Shown piece by piece: positions 1 through 11,500 of a stretch of 64,000 nt of DNA. The position numbers were made by a program, and so were the translations under genes. Numbering within the stretch: position 1 is the stretch's first letter; each line of letters opens with the position of its first letter. The DNA comes from Maylandia zebra (Eukaryota > Chordata > Actinopteri > Cichliformes > Cichlidae): NCBI RefSeq assembly GCF_041146795.1, contig NC_135167.1, positions 3,611,454-3,675,453 on the forward strand, in the 5' to 3' direction. The notes beneath the pieces are model-generated. The model worked only from the letters and a program-made list of their open reading frames with translations. It was not told the DNA's origin and made no database searches.

Positions 1-2395
1 GTCTCTCTGTGTTGGCCTGTGACAGACTGGTAACCAGGCTGGGGTGTATTTTGGTTCCCACCCTTCCCAACTTACCTGAAAACCTCCCTGACCCACTCTA
101 ACATGGTCTCAGTTGCAGACTTACCTGCCCTAATTTAGAGGGCGCTTACCTGAGTGAAATCTTGGCGCTGGAATGAATTGAACTTGAGCATAACCAGTTG
201 TTGCTCCTACCTGAAACATTCATTAAAGCTCATTAAACAGTTTCTTCCAATATTATATTATTATTCTGATTGAATTGTCATTTGCTTTAGTTGTAACAAA
301 CCTTAAGAATAATTAAAACAGTTGAGGTGAAGGTGTATATACATTTCACAGCAAGAGAAATGTGGCTGTGAAAGGTGCTTTTAGATCAAGTCTAGCAGCT
401 CAGCATAATGCCCATCACTGGGTATTTTTTGGCTACTTTGAAATATTATCTAAATTTGCTGTAATTTCAGTGATCATAAAAACAGAAAAGTTGCTGACTT
501 TGCCCCAAGATATGATTATAAAAGCTTTTATTCACTTGACATCATGCTTCTACCCCAGCTTTGCTGTTACACAATCCTCTCATCGATTTCATTTCCTTTC
601 AGTGCCATGCCTTTCTTTTATAATTTCTCTACTGCTACCACCGTCTGCCCTGCACTCATCCATCATTCTCCATCACTGCAAACTATACCACAATACTGCA
701 AACTACCCAGTTTAACCTGTACTGTCTGTTCAGTATAAACTTTAAATAACATAGAATTATCATAATTAGTTTGTTTTCAAAGACGTTTCTCACTCTGAAA
801 TAACCAGATAACTTCAGCAACACATCATCTGCAGAGCCACTCACTGATTTAAAAAGTCTAACATGAGTGAGGACTTCACATATGAGCTTTAAATGTCCAG
901 TTCATCACAAAATATTGTGTCATATTCCTCTCCTGTCCTCTCAGCCGTACGCCTCCCTCCAACTCTGAGAGGAAAGTTATCAGAGATTAAGGATTTGATT
1001 CTTCCTGTTAAATACAGCCGCTTTACATTCAGCCATCAGACAGGCTGTGATCCAGACTGCATAGAAGCAATTAGCCTTATATTATATGAGCTGTTCCAAA
1101 TGTTGCAGTTAAATTTATCTGTGACTTGAAAAAACTTAACTCAGTTTCAACTTGTTCATCTACAGTAGAGTAAGTGAGATGCCAAAGTATTGTGACCACA
1201 ACTTTATTGACATCTGCACAGAGGAACACATGACCTTTAACATGCCACCTGAGCTGCGAGCCTCCCGGACTTTGGGCTTGTTTTAAAAACCTTTTTGCAA
1301 GTTTTAACAACAGCGTAATATCAAAAGCTCAACTTGTGCTGAACATTTCTGCAGTGCGGCAAAAGTTTTATTTCCTTTTGGTCATAAAAAGTATAACCTA
1401 GTTTAACGCCATTGTAAGAGTGTAACATCAGTAAAACAATGATGTTAAAATAAGATAAGATCAGATATCTTGAAGGATCGTGCATTCTTCACGTTCGCTT
1501 GTGTGCATAAAGGTAGTTTCCTCTCTGGAAACTCAGAGCTGGCCACCTTCCATCAGACCTTGAATCTGTTATGTAACCTGCAGACGAGTCAAAGAGCCCC
1601 GTCATATGGCACCGCTGCAGGCCCCTGTGGGACCCACATTTGTCAGTGAGGTGCATGTTTGTCGTTTTCTGCTCACTGTGGGAGTCAGAACCAGAATAAG
1701 CAGGTTTTGTAGGAGATCCTAAAGTTTCCATGTGGAGCTTTTCCTACAGCATCCGACAGCGGCACAGCTCAGGGGTCGGCTGGACCGAAGCTACATAAAC
1801 AGTTAAATAATATCAGGAGAAACTTTTCCTGCATCTTTTATCACATGTTTCAACAGAAATATGAAGCATCTGCACTTTGGATCCCAATTTCTTGATTTTC
1901 TTCTCACAACATGACGATGAATGAATCTTTTGACCTTTCAGGATGTTGGTTGAGGAACTTATTAATTTGTTAAATAAAAAGGATCTAGGGTGGCCCAGTA
2001 GATCATGATATGAGATTTTCTGGGGGGGCAAAATTTCCCAGTCTTCCCTGCGTATCCTTGCCTTTCCCTCCTCATTGTTTCAGTTTATACATCCTCAGTT
2101 CTCTTCTCACCTCCTCTCCTCATGTTTTCATCACTCCCACCAGAGAAACGAGTGGAGGAGGCATATAGAGGACTCCAGGAGAGAGGAGTTGAGGCAACCC
2201 CCACATTTAACAAAATGATACATCCTTGCTTTGGACATGCCAACAAAACAACTACAGCCAGCCTATTTCATATCTAATGTCAGGATCAGCTGCACGCATG
2301 CTGCATAAAGAACACCCTTCTCCTTTGGAACTTGGAGAAATTTTGCAGAGTTCTCTGGAAAGAAAGTCAAATGAGAAAATTGGATGGAAAAAGCC

Positions 2396-2542
2396 ACATT
2401 CCAGATGTACCCACTCACGTTGGCTACTGTAAACAATATGCCAGCAAATGAAATATTACCAGAGTCCACAAGAGCCATGAAAAAACAGTGTAGGAGGCTG
2501 AAGGTACGTAAGGCAGCTTTAATCGGATTAACTGTACTTTTT
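2396..2542 (+). repeat. Direct repeat copy A
   Basis: This block is clearly related to 2871-3026 (roughly 80% identical by eye outside a divergent middle part). Shared landmarks are ACATTCCAGATGT at the left, GAAATATTACCAGAG, ACAAGAGCCATGAAAAAAC, and a splice-donor-like AAG|GTACGT at about 2501-2509. The family is unknown to me. It could be part of an old mobile element or a duplicated exon-like unit. Confidence 0.6.
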
Positions 2543-2870
2543 CATGTGCATTGTTCCAGTATAGTATCTGGGTTAGGTCATGTCTACAGGATGCCAGATA
2601 TCACGGCTGAGCTCCTCGGGGTTACTTCATTCATAAAGTTACATTACTCCCTTTTGAGGATTACATTTGAATTACTCATATAGAGATAATAAATACATTG
2701 GGTAATTTTTAAATGTCCATTTATGTCAGTTGTATTGTATTCTTTTGAATATTCACAGTAAACTTGTATATGTGCATGTCACAAGCTGTTCAACAAACTT
2801 CACGCTTTTTTCTTTCTGCTCAAAGAGTGAAGAATGCAAAAGAAAAGGACAGAATTTGCATAAAACAGCT

Positions 2871-3026
2871 ACATTCCAGATGTGTCTGTTCAAGTCGACT
2901 ATTGTAAATGTGCTACGCTCCATGCCAACAAGTGAAATATTACCAGAGTTCACAAGAGCCATGAAAAAACTGTGTAGGAGGTTGAAGGTATGTAAGGCAG
3001 CTTCAATTGGATTAGCTGTACTTTTT
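2871..3026 (+). repeat. Direct repeat copy B
   Basis: Second copy of the unit at 2396-2542, offset by about 475-484 bp, in the same orientation. It keeps the donor-like AAG|GTATGT at about 2985-2993. Differences between the copies are largely C/T and A/G transitions, several of them amino-acid changing in the shared reading frame. That pattern suggests neutral drift rather than coding constraint. Confidence 0.6.
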
Positions 3027-3624
3027 TTGTACTTTTGTATGTAGTGAATCCGTGTTGTAATCTTTTTTAAATTAATTGCTTTGATCTTAAAGTAACAATT
3101 TAGTGTTGCATCAAAAATATAAATGTGAATGTATGAGATTAAAGACCTTACATCTTTCTTTTTATATGCTGTATATGCTGTATATGCTGTATTTGCACAT
3201 AAAAAATAAAAATATATAAACACTTTTTAGCTTGCAATACTTCTCAGCATTTATCTGATCAGCTTATAATGAGAAACTTTTCAAAAAACGACCAAAAACT
3301 GAGACTGATTTAGTTTATACTAAAAAAAAACAGCACCCTTTTACCAACCACTGACAAAACTGAGGTTACAGCAAAGGGTTTTTGAGACGAATGAAAAAAT
3401 AAACAAAACTAAGTGAAACATCAAATATAACACGGGTGGTAAAATGACAAAAATAAAGTATTAATAATTAATAATTGATAATCATATTAAAAATCGAAAA
3501 CTTTAACGAGATAACAGTGGATAATAATAATAATGCTAATAATAATGCTAATAATAACGAAAATTGTAAACGCCTGAAGAGAATGGTTCTAGTTCACATA
3601 TACAAATATCAACATAAATAAATA

Positions 3625-4370
3625 CATAGCGGCGTTCTGTTGGTCGTGGATGTGCCGCCCTCTGCTGGATCCACGTCACTAACACAACTATCAGTTCCCG
3701 GAGCTCGGTTTTTACATTCATATAGTAGGCGGGGTCAGCTCCAGTTACCAATAGGTGTGGACCTACGGCGTTACCAGGGAAACGGTTTACGAGGCTGGAA
3801 GACGCTAGGAGACTGTGGAAGGCAGCAGCAGATAGGCTAACGGGTATCATGCTAGCAGGCTAATGGGATCCACAGCGATCTTAAATTTTTAAAACAGTCG
3901 TTCACCTTAAATATTAAACGTTACGCTCTGCGGTTGATTTGCGGTTACCCTCCCCCCTCCGTCTGCCGGAGTGAGAGCAAGCATGGCAGCAGCGGTGTCC
4001 CGCTAGTCGCGTCTCGTTAGCAGCTTAGCACGCTATCTGGCGAGCTAATCAGAATTGTATACCAATCACAGTTTCTCCCTGAGCACCGGTCTCGGCGAGG
4101 CCGCTCGACAGTGGATGAGCTCGGGTCCAGGGATAAAACGAGGACTGCGGCTGCCGACCAGGATGGATGTGAGTTAACAGCTGGAGTACTGGGACGGTGT
4201 GGCCCAGATCTGTGGATCTCTGGTTTACCCAAGAGCAGCCCCCTTCCCCTGGGACAAGGGGGACGGCAAAGCTTCACGCCGCTGCTCAGGCCCGGGCTCC
4301 GGGATGAGATGAGGCTCGGGTACCGGTTAACCAGGTGGGCTGCCCTCTCGTAGAGCAGGAGGTCCGGTGG
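3625..4370. promoter_or_regulatory. zdhhc1: CpG-rich promoter region, probably of zdhhc1
   Basis: This block is much richer in GC and CpG than its flanks, for example 'gtctcggcgaggccgctcg' near 4091. It lies just upstream of the zdhhc1 coding exons and ends near a good splice donor. No TATA box is evident, as is usual for CpG-island promoters. The transcription start is not resolved. Confidence 0.5.
3960..4168 (+). other. zdhhc1: Probable zdhhc1 5' non-coding exon
   Basis: A consensus donor (GAT|GTGAGT, intron starting at 4169) closes the GC-rich block. The next good acceptor, CTTTGCAG, ends at 5238 in front of the exon holding the zdhhc1 start codon. An ATG at 4115, spliced to that exon, would give a short upstream frame ending at 5331 and not in frame with zdhhc1. 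The left edge is arbitrary. Inference only, without transcript evidence. Confidence 0.4.
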
Positions 4371-5371
4371 TGAGATGAAGCCAAAAAAAATTGTCGATAA
4401 ATTATGTGATGCTGTTGTGAGGACTTCATTTTTTTTTTTTTTTTTGCACCATTCACTCGGTTACTTAATGAATGAACTGCTCCTCAGCTGCAGCATGTAG
4501 AAGGCAGTGTTGTCTGGTTCCAGCTGCTCAGCAGGAACGTTTGAAAAAAAAAAATCATGCATGTAGAATCAAACACATAAACAATTTCCCCCTGATTACA
4601 CTTTGATAAATTCAGGTATAAGCCAGTAAAATAACAGTCTGTGAAACCATCATTACTCAGATGATGGATTAGTTGAACAGAGACAGGAAAAACAGGAGCT
4701 GGAAAACTTACAGCTGAGGTGATTGGATTACGAAAATTATCTGCATCTTTTCTGATATTCAATTAAAGACCTCTGCTGTTTAATAATCTGTTTACTATCT
4801 CAGCCTGCTTGGACAAATCCAAGCTGTATGCAGACTTTTGTCAAAGACAAACTGATAAAGAAATTAACCAGCAGATGAACTGATCATGACAATAATCAGA
4901 AAATGGACCCTGGATAAAAAAAACAACTCATAACTCAAATACCGGTAAAAAATGTAACTTATTTGATGATATGAATAATTTAGGGAAAGGGTATAATTGT
5001 TTTATTAAGACTTCAGAGACTCCACCTCACCCCAGATGTTCAGATTACAGAAAGGTGGAAGCTGAGGGTTTGTGGAAAACTGATTGTGGCTAATTGGGCT
5101 GATGGTCTCAGATCACTGCTGTTTGCAGCTGTGTGTTGTACAGTGGGACACACGGTTGTGATGCTGCAGAGCTGTTGTTGGTCTGTGTGTTGTTGTTTGA
5201 ATCAGAGCCTCTGTTCTCTCTCTCTGTTTCCTTTGCAGCTCAAACTCATTGATCATGAAGCGGCTCTTTATGCAGCTTCAGCCTGCGGTTACTCTCTCGC
5301 TCATGTGATGGAGACCACGCTCTGTGCCTGACAACAAACGGCAGCTCTTTGATGCTGGATGCGCGTTCGGG

Positions 5372-5590
5372 ATGGATGTGTGCTGTAGGAACCCGAACCG
5401 GACGGCGCCGGTCGGTGAGGACGGCCCACGGCGAGCTGACGTGCTGCTCTGCTCTCGGACCAACGGTTGGAGCTGGCCTCCGCACCCCTTCCAGCTGCTC
5501 GCCTGGCTGCTCTACATCTACTTTGCCGTCACCGGGTTCGGCATATTCGTCCCCCTGCTGCCTGCACATTGGATCCCTGCGGGCTACATC
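5372..5590 (+). CDS. zdhhc1: zdhhc1 coding exon 1
   Basis: Residues 1-73: N-terminus and TM1 ([15 protein letters not shown] then the hydrophobic stretch). The exon begins at 5239 after CTTTGCAG, with 133 nt of 5'UTR. The donor is ATC|GTATCC, a weak but valid GT. Confidence 0.9.
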
Positions 5591-8500
5591 GTATCCTTCC
5601 ACTGCGTGGACAGACCACCACCGCACCACTGGTAGCGAGGTGTACAGATAAACACATGTGAACTTTCTACACCAGTAGCATTTTTTTCTATGGAAAAAAA
5701 AAGGGAGGTTTTCCTCAAAATATAGTAAAACGTCTTTCCTTAAAATATAGTGTTAGTTTAGTCAAAGAATAGAGCAAATTGTCTTTCAAAAGCTGACGAT
5801 GCTTTTCCTCAAATTATTACAGCTTTTATCTAAATATTTCGCGTTTTTGTCTTCTAAAAATTCCAGTTTTTATTATTTTAACTGGATCGTAATTCAGGTG
5901 AGTTCTCAAATTTGTGTCCCAGATACTTTGGTTGTACAGTCGACAATCTATAATTTATTCATTCTGTCTGCTGGTTTATTTAGCACAGCCAGTGTAAAGT
6001 CTGGCAGTGTTAGGGAGCTGTTTTTGGTAGTGTCTGATGCCTATGAAAATATGAAAAATGACCCCTATTCAAAATGTAATTTCCATATTGTCTGATAGCA
6101 TTGAGTTATTGTTACTGAGGGGACAGACAGTGATTTCAGGTCTTTTCTTTAGGTGAGGTGTTACAGTGTTGCTCCGGCGTATCTGTGTTTGATTCCTGAT
6201 CTCTGTGTCAGTGTACGGGCATCATGTTTGTGTGTCACCTGTTTGTCCACGTCATGGCCGTGTCCATCGATCCAGCCGACTACAATGTCAGAGCGAAGAG
6301 CGTCCGAGGCCCGGTCCCCGTGTTCGACCGCTCCAAACACGCGCACGTCATCGAGAACTGCCACTGCTACCTGTGCCAGGTCGAAGTGTGAGTAACAAAC
6401 AGAGGCTTTTCAACGCATGTATGCTGCATCATGTTATCGTTCCCGAAACTGCCGGATACCTTCATCCCAATGATAAAAACTCTCAAGTGCTCTCTAAGCT
6501 TGTATTTTAACATTTAGCTGTTTTATGGTCATTGCTGAGTTTTGTTGATGAGTCAGCAGCAGCGGTGATAAATCTGAAAGCTCACAGCCTCTTCAGATGG
6601 GATGCTGTCGGGTTAGTTCGATGCACTAATCTCAGGGTGAGTCTCAGCGTGCTGTGGAATATTTTTTTTAAAAATAGGGATGTGTACAGATCATCTTTAA
6701 ATTTTGTAATTACACTTGCTGTTGAGCAATTTACCTTTTAGAGCAATACACATTATTTTCTTCTTGTTTATTGAAATGTAAAACAAGTGATTTTCACTTT
6801 TTATATAAAATGTGTTGTTTGTATGATTCTAATGTATTAATGATAGTGATTATATTGTTTCTGAAGTGGACGCTAGGGTTTGGTAAGGATATAGCTTCCA
6901 AATTCTGTCATGTTTTTTTAAGGGAATTTGCAAAAATTATATTCATGATATAAATTATATTTATGAGGATACAGACAAAAAAAATTAAATGATCTGTAAT
7001 CACTTGCAGGCAGTTGCATTTTTTATGCTGGCAAAATGAAAAATATTTTTCAGTGAGTTACTGTGACCACCTAATGCAATGGGTGAATCTATTGCTACAA
7101 GGTGCAGCAGCAGCATTATAGTGCAGTAGTTTTAAAAGAGATGGTCGCTGAGTCATTTGTTTACTTTTGGGTCACACGTCACCAGCTGTTGGCTGGTTCA
7201 ATTTGGAGGTATATCTCTGGTGAAACATATTTGCCACAGTTGTCCATCTCCAGCAGGAGCAGTTTTCTTGCTTATTTTTCTAGTAGTACTGTGCTTTGTT
7301 GGAGGTTGAGGTGAGCACTGAATTGTAAGTGGATGCTGACACGTGGCTCTCGCTCTCAGAGATCCCTGGGCTCATCTCGTTGTGCACTAGGAAAAATAAA
7401 CACATGATCTTGCTATGATATCATGATATGACACTTTTATCTAACTTCAAAATTTAAACCGATGTTATTAGGGGTGATTCAGTATGGCACACCCTATTGG
7501 ACCCAGACAGCTGCAGACGGATACTCATTTGTGTTGTAAGTCTTCCAAGAGATGCAGGCACAGTTGTTGCATTTTAGCCTAAAAGGCCTTTATACCCCTT
7601 CGTGTGCAGCAATATGGCCCAGGCAGCTATTTCAGTTGATGCCTTGGTGTTGGCTGATACCTTTAGATGAAATCAGGTTTTGTCTAAGGTCTCCAAAAAA
7701 ACAAAACAAACAAAAGGAACCCCATCTGTTTTATATTTTTTGTCATTAACCCTGAATGATCTGGTTAATCAAAACTACCACACTGTGGATTGCTGCCAGC
7801 AGATGGTGCTAACACTGGCTGAAACTCTTTCTGATCAAGTTTCCCCATTGGCTGTTAGTAGCTGAGATTTTGTAGCTCAAATTGTCCTTTTGCTTCCTAT
7901 CAAGCTAACATTGCAAATAGGTCACGGAGGTATGTTTACTTGAGCTGCTGTTGGAGTTTTTATTGGCATGTCCCTGCTGGGTGTCTCTCACAGGAGGACA
8001 GTCTCTGCAGGTTGCACAAACACACACATGCAGACACAAACTGCTTGTCAGCTGTTAGCAGCTTTGGTGTTGTTGGTAGCAACATGAACATGAACTGAAG
8101 TTTGCTTCATCTTCTGAGCTGCTTGTCACATGGTCTGGATTTGCACTGTCCAATCAGACTCCGGTGTTTTTAAGTATTTTTTTAAGCATGTTTGTTTATC
8201 AGGGGTCTCTCTGCATGCACAGAAAAGATTTGTTCCATAACTAAAGTGAAGGTGTCATGGATTTATTTAATTTACAGCCACATACTTTGCATTTATTTAT
8301 TAATGCCACAAAGTGTTACTGATCTGAAGTCGAGGTCACAAAGCTTCAGCTGAAAGAACTGAAAATGTGTCATGTTAAATTTAATTTTAAACCCATGATG
8401 GTTCCTTCCCTCCAGTCCACCGCTCCTTGTAACCTTTTTAAAGCATGCTCTGCAGTCATGAACCCTTTGAGATGTTACCTAACATATTGCAAGTGTCCAT

Positions 8501-11500
8501 CTCCGTTAGATCAGAGCTCATATGGTCTTTAACCTGCCAGGCTGCTTGCATAAAGTCAGTGTGATGTTCAGGACATTTTATGTCCTGAACATCACAAAAA
8601 TCGATTTTCTGATGAAAATCGATTTTAGCTTAAATAAAGCGATATCGATTCATTAAAATCCTGAATCTATTTTTAAAAATGTAGGTTAAACCTCACAAAA
8701 CTATTTCAGCAACCACCAAACAGCTAAAACAGTAAATGAGAGCAGGTAAACGGATTCTGCAAAAAGACGTAAACACAAAGCGTGGACCTGATGCATCAGA
8801 ATCAGTGAGCTGTGGGCTTTCTCACCAGACGGCACGTACGCGGTCGGACACATCGTCGGGGCTGAAAACTGTCACCTCACACATTCTGATGCTGCAGGTT
8901 TCATCTCTCTCCAACCAAAACTGACTGAACCAGCAGCAAAAGAAGATCCAAACTAAGCTTCACATTACGCTTCAGATAAGCATCGTCATGAATTCTGTCT
9001 TACTTTTGCGGTTTTGCTTCCACCACAATAAATTCACACTTCCTGCACAGCTCTTTCTCTCTCTCTCAGTGTACTTTAAGAACAGTTTCCCATCTAAAAA
9101 TCACAATTTTCTGCATTATTCGCTTGCTTATTACCCACCAGTTTACCATTGTGCACAGCGCTGTCGGCCGCTGTTTTTTTTTTTAAAAAGACCTCTGAAA
9201 GAAAAACTCATTTCTGCTGTTCAATTCCGAAGAAATGTAAACTTTTCAAAATGTTCTACTGCAGAATATTTTTAAGGTTATCTGCTATAAAAAGCCAGGC
9301 CAGGAAAATCTCCTTCATGTTTTTTGTTTTATCCTCAGTTACTTTGACACAAAGACATCTGCTGTGATGCTCACACCTCTGATGAAGTCTCAGAAGTGTC
9401 AGTACTGATAAATAATCAGAATTATAATATTTCTGACTGTTTGAGGCAAAATTTCCCTGATTTGAATCGAAATCGTGGATCAAATCGAACCTTGTCAATC
9501 AGAATCGAATCGATTCTAGAAATTGATACCGGGCCCTATTGTGCACACTTAAATCTAACAATATTTCTTAGAATTTGAATCTACACAAAGACTCTGAAAG
9601 GGTCTTTGTGTAGATTCACTGTAAAAACATTTGATTTTTTTTCAGACTGTTGATCTAAAGAAACAGTTCAGGCAGTCTGGTGACTCTCCAGACTCTGCGT
9701 GTTTAGATGTAAGAAATGCCGAGAGGAATTAGCTGTTTCACAGTATGCTCACACAAATGAGGTGCACATGTTTCGGTTTAGCGTGAGCTGATTGTCATCT
9801 TTGATATGAATCAGAACTGACCTTCAGAGAAACAACAGTTTGGGACTTGCTTCCAGTTGTCTGTACATCTGCACTGCAGACAAGAGCTCTTCACCACTGA
9901 ATTCTGCTGATTTTAAGTCTCCATTTAAATATTTTACTGGCTTCATTAATTGCAGTGTTGCATAGTCCTCAGCAGCTGAATGCAGCTCAGTTCCTGAGTA
10001 AATAATAGAGCTGCTCATTGAAGCCAGGAGGTGATGAGCTGAGCTGAACTGCAGTGACAACCTCTGAGGAAAAAAAAATATGGGTCAGTGGGCTGGTCTC
10101 AGGAGGCCTCAGAGAACTGGGTCACAGGGGCTCTTACAGACCGTAAACCCCCTCTCAAACCTGGATCTGATCTGACATTGCTTTGCGCAGCACTCCCATT
10201 TCAGAATAAACATTGGGACCGGATATGAATACCCACAATCCTCTGGATCTGCTGCAGAGAAGGAGCTACACATTGACTCAGAATCTGAAAACTAATTTTA
10301 AAGGTGGTTTATTATGCTTGTTGTGCTGCTCCATGAGTAGCTTTGCATGACTCCCAGTTAAAAATGATGTTATTTATCTTTGCAGTTCATCCCCTGTCTG
10401 AAACGAGCTTTTTGAGCTTTTTTTTTCGAGCTCTTTTCAGTTTTCTATTTTTCTTCTGATTGGTTGCCCCTCAGAAGTTTGTGCAGCTGGTGGGCGGGGC
10501 TTCTCACACAAGTAGAAAAAAGACTTTTATCTCATGTGCACTGACCTCATTATTCCTCAGTTTTATTTGCATATACGGCCTATTTACAACGCCAGGATGT
10601 GAACTCTGGGATTGGCTGTTTAAATAACAGTTATGTACCATTTTGTGTATTAAGAACCTGAATTGTGTTGGAAGTAAAAAGTTCTCATTCACACATTAAA
10701 CATCCACACACATTAAAACAAACTTGACTGGTACTGTTTTACCAAAGCAGTAAAGTCATCAAACGTGAATGTGTTTCAGTTAGATTTGTATCACAATGCG
10801 TGCTGTACATTCTGTATAGTAGTGCTAGTACTAGGCTGCACTTCGTTGTAAACACAGATATATGTATGTGGTTGTTTCAGGGGACCGAAGTCGAAACATT
10901 GTAGCGCCTGTAACAAGTGTGTGGCGAACTTCGACCATCACTGCCGGTGGCTCAACAACTGTGTGGGCAGCAGGAACTATAAGTGAGTACTGGTTAATTT
11001 TCTGTGGAGTCAAACAATGAAGGATGCTGTCACCTGACACTGGTTCACTCCCAGTAAGACAGCTGTCTCTGACAGGGAAGTGAGGCTGATATACAGCTCT
11101 GTGCAAAGCACTGAATCTCCTTTAAGAAAAGGAGATTCTGTTGCACCTGTACGTGCACATCTGAGTCTTTCCAACATTAAAAGTCTTTAAAACAGGAAAG
11201 TCACGACCGCAACACAGACAAACTAACAGAACGAGGCAGCTGCCATATGATGGGAGTGATGAATCAGAGGAGGATGCGTCGTGTCTGATGTGACTCAGTG
11301 AGGAGTCGGTGTCTGTCATTGTTTTTATAATTCTGTGCTTCTGCCTGTAATGATGAAAGTGTCATTAACTGAAAACCGAGTTAGAAGCATTTCCAAAAGT
11401 CTCTTCTAAAATATTGGAGCAACATAGACATGGGCTGCAAAGATAGCAAATGTTATGTATTTTAAATATTTTAATCAATGTTTTTGAAATATATATTTTG

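Larger units (their letters stand above)
1..3620. other. Upstream intergenic DNA, no gene recognised
   Basis: AT-rich sequence with no convincing coding exon. Bases 1 to about 65 resemble the tail of a common fish interspersed repeat (a tract around 'tgtgacagactggtaacc'). A pair of related direct repeats lies at 2396-2542 and 2871-3026. Short simple repeats occur at about 3163-3195 (TATATGCTG units) and 3520-3556 (AAT/GCT-type units). All open frames here are short and resemble no family I know. Confidence 0.6.
6388..10880. other. zdhhc1 intron with repeat debris
   Basis: A 4.5-kb intron without recognisable coding exons. It holds two perfect hairpins (8560-8596 and 9577-9617). Between them lie AATCGATT-rich segments (about 8598-8660 and 9460-9535) that resemble the ends of fish hAT-type non-autonomous elements. 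Confidence 0.5.

Noticed and set aside
2263-3223. Minus-strand peptides with MALV(D/N)SGNIS, faintly like a retroelement protease core
   Set aside because: No flanking protease, RT or other domain, and the match is too short. The direct-repeat description is safer.
5239-5331. Coding exon for the peptide LKLIDHEAALYAASA
   Set aside because: Out of frame with zdhhc1 and stopped at 5331. Treated as 5'UTR/uORF.
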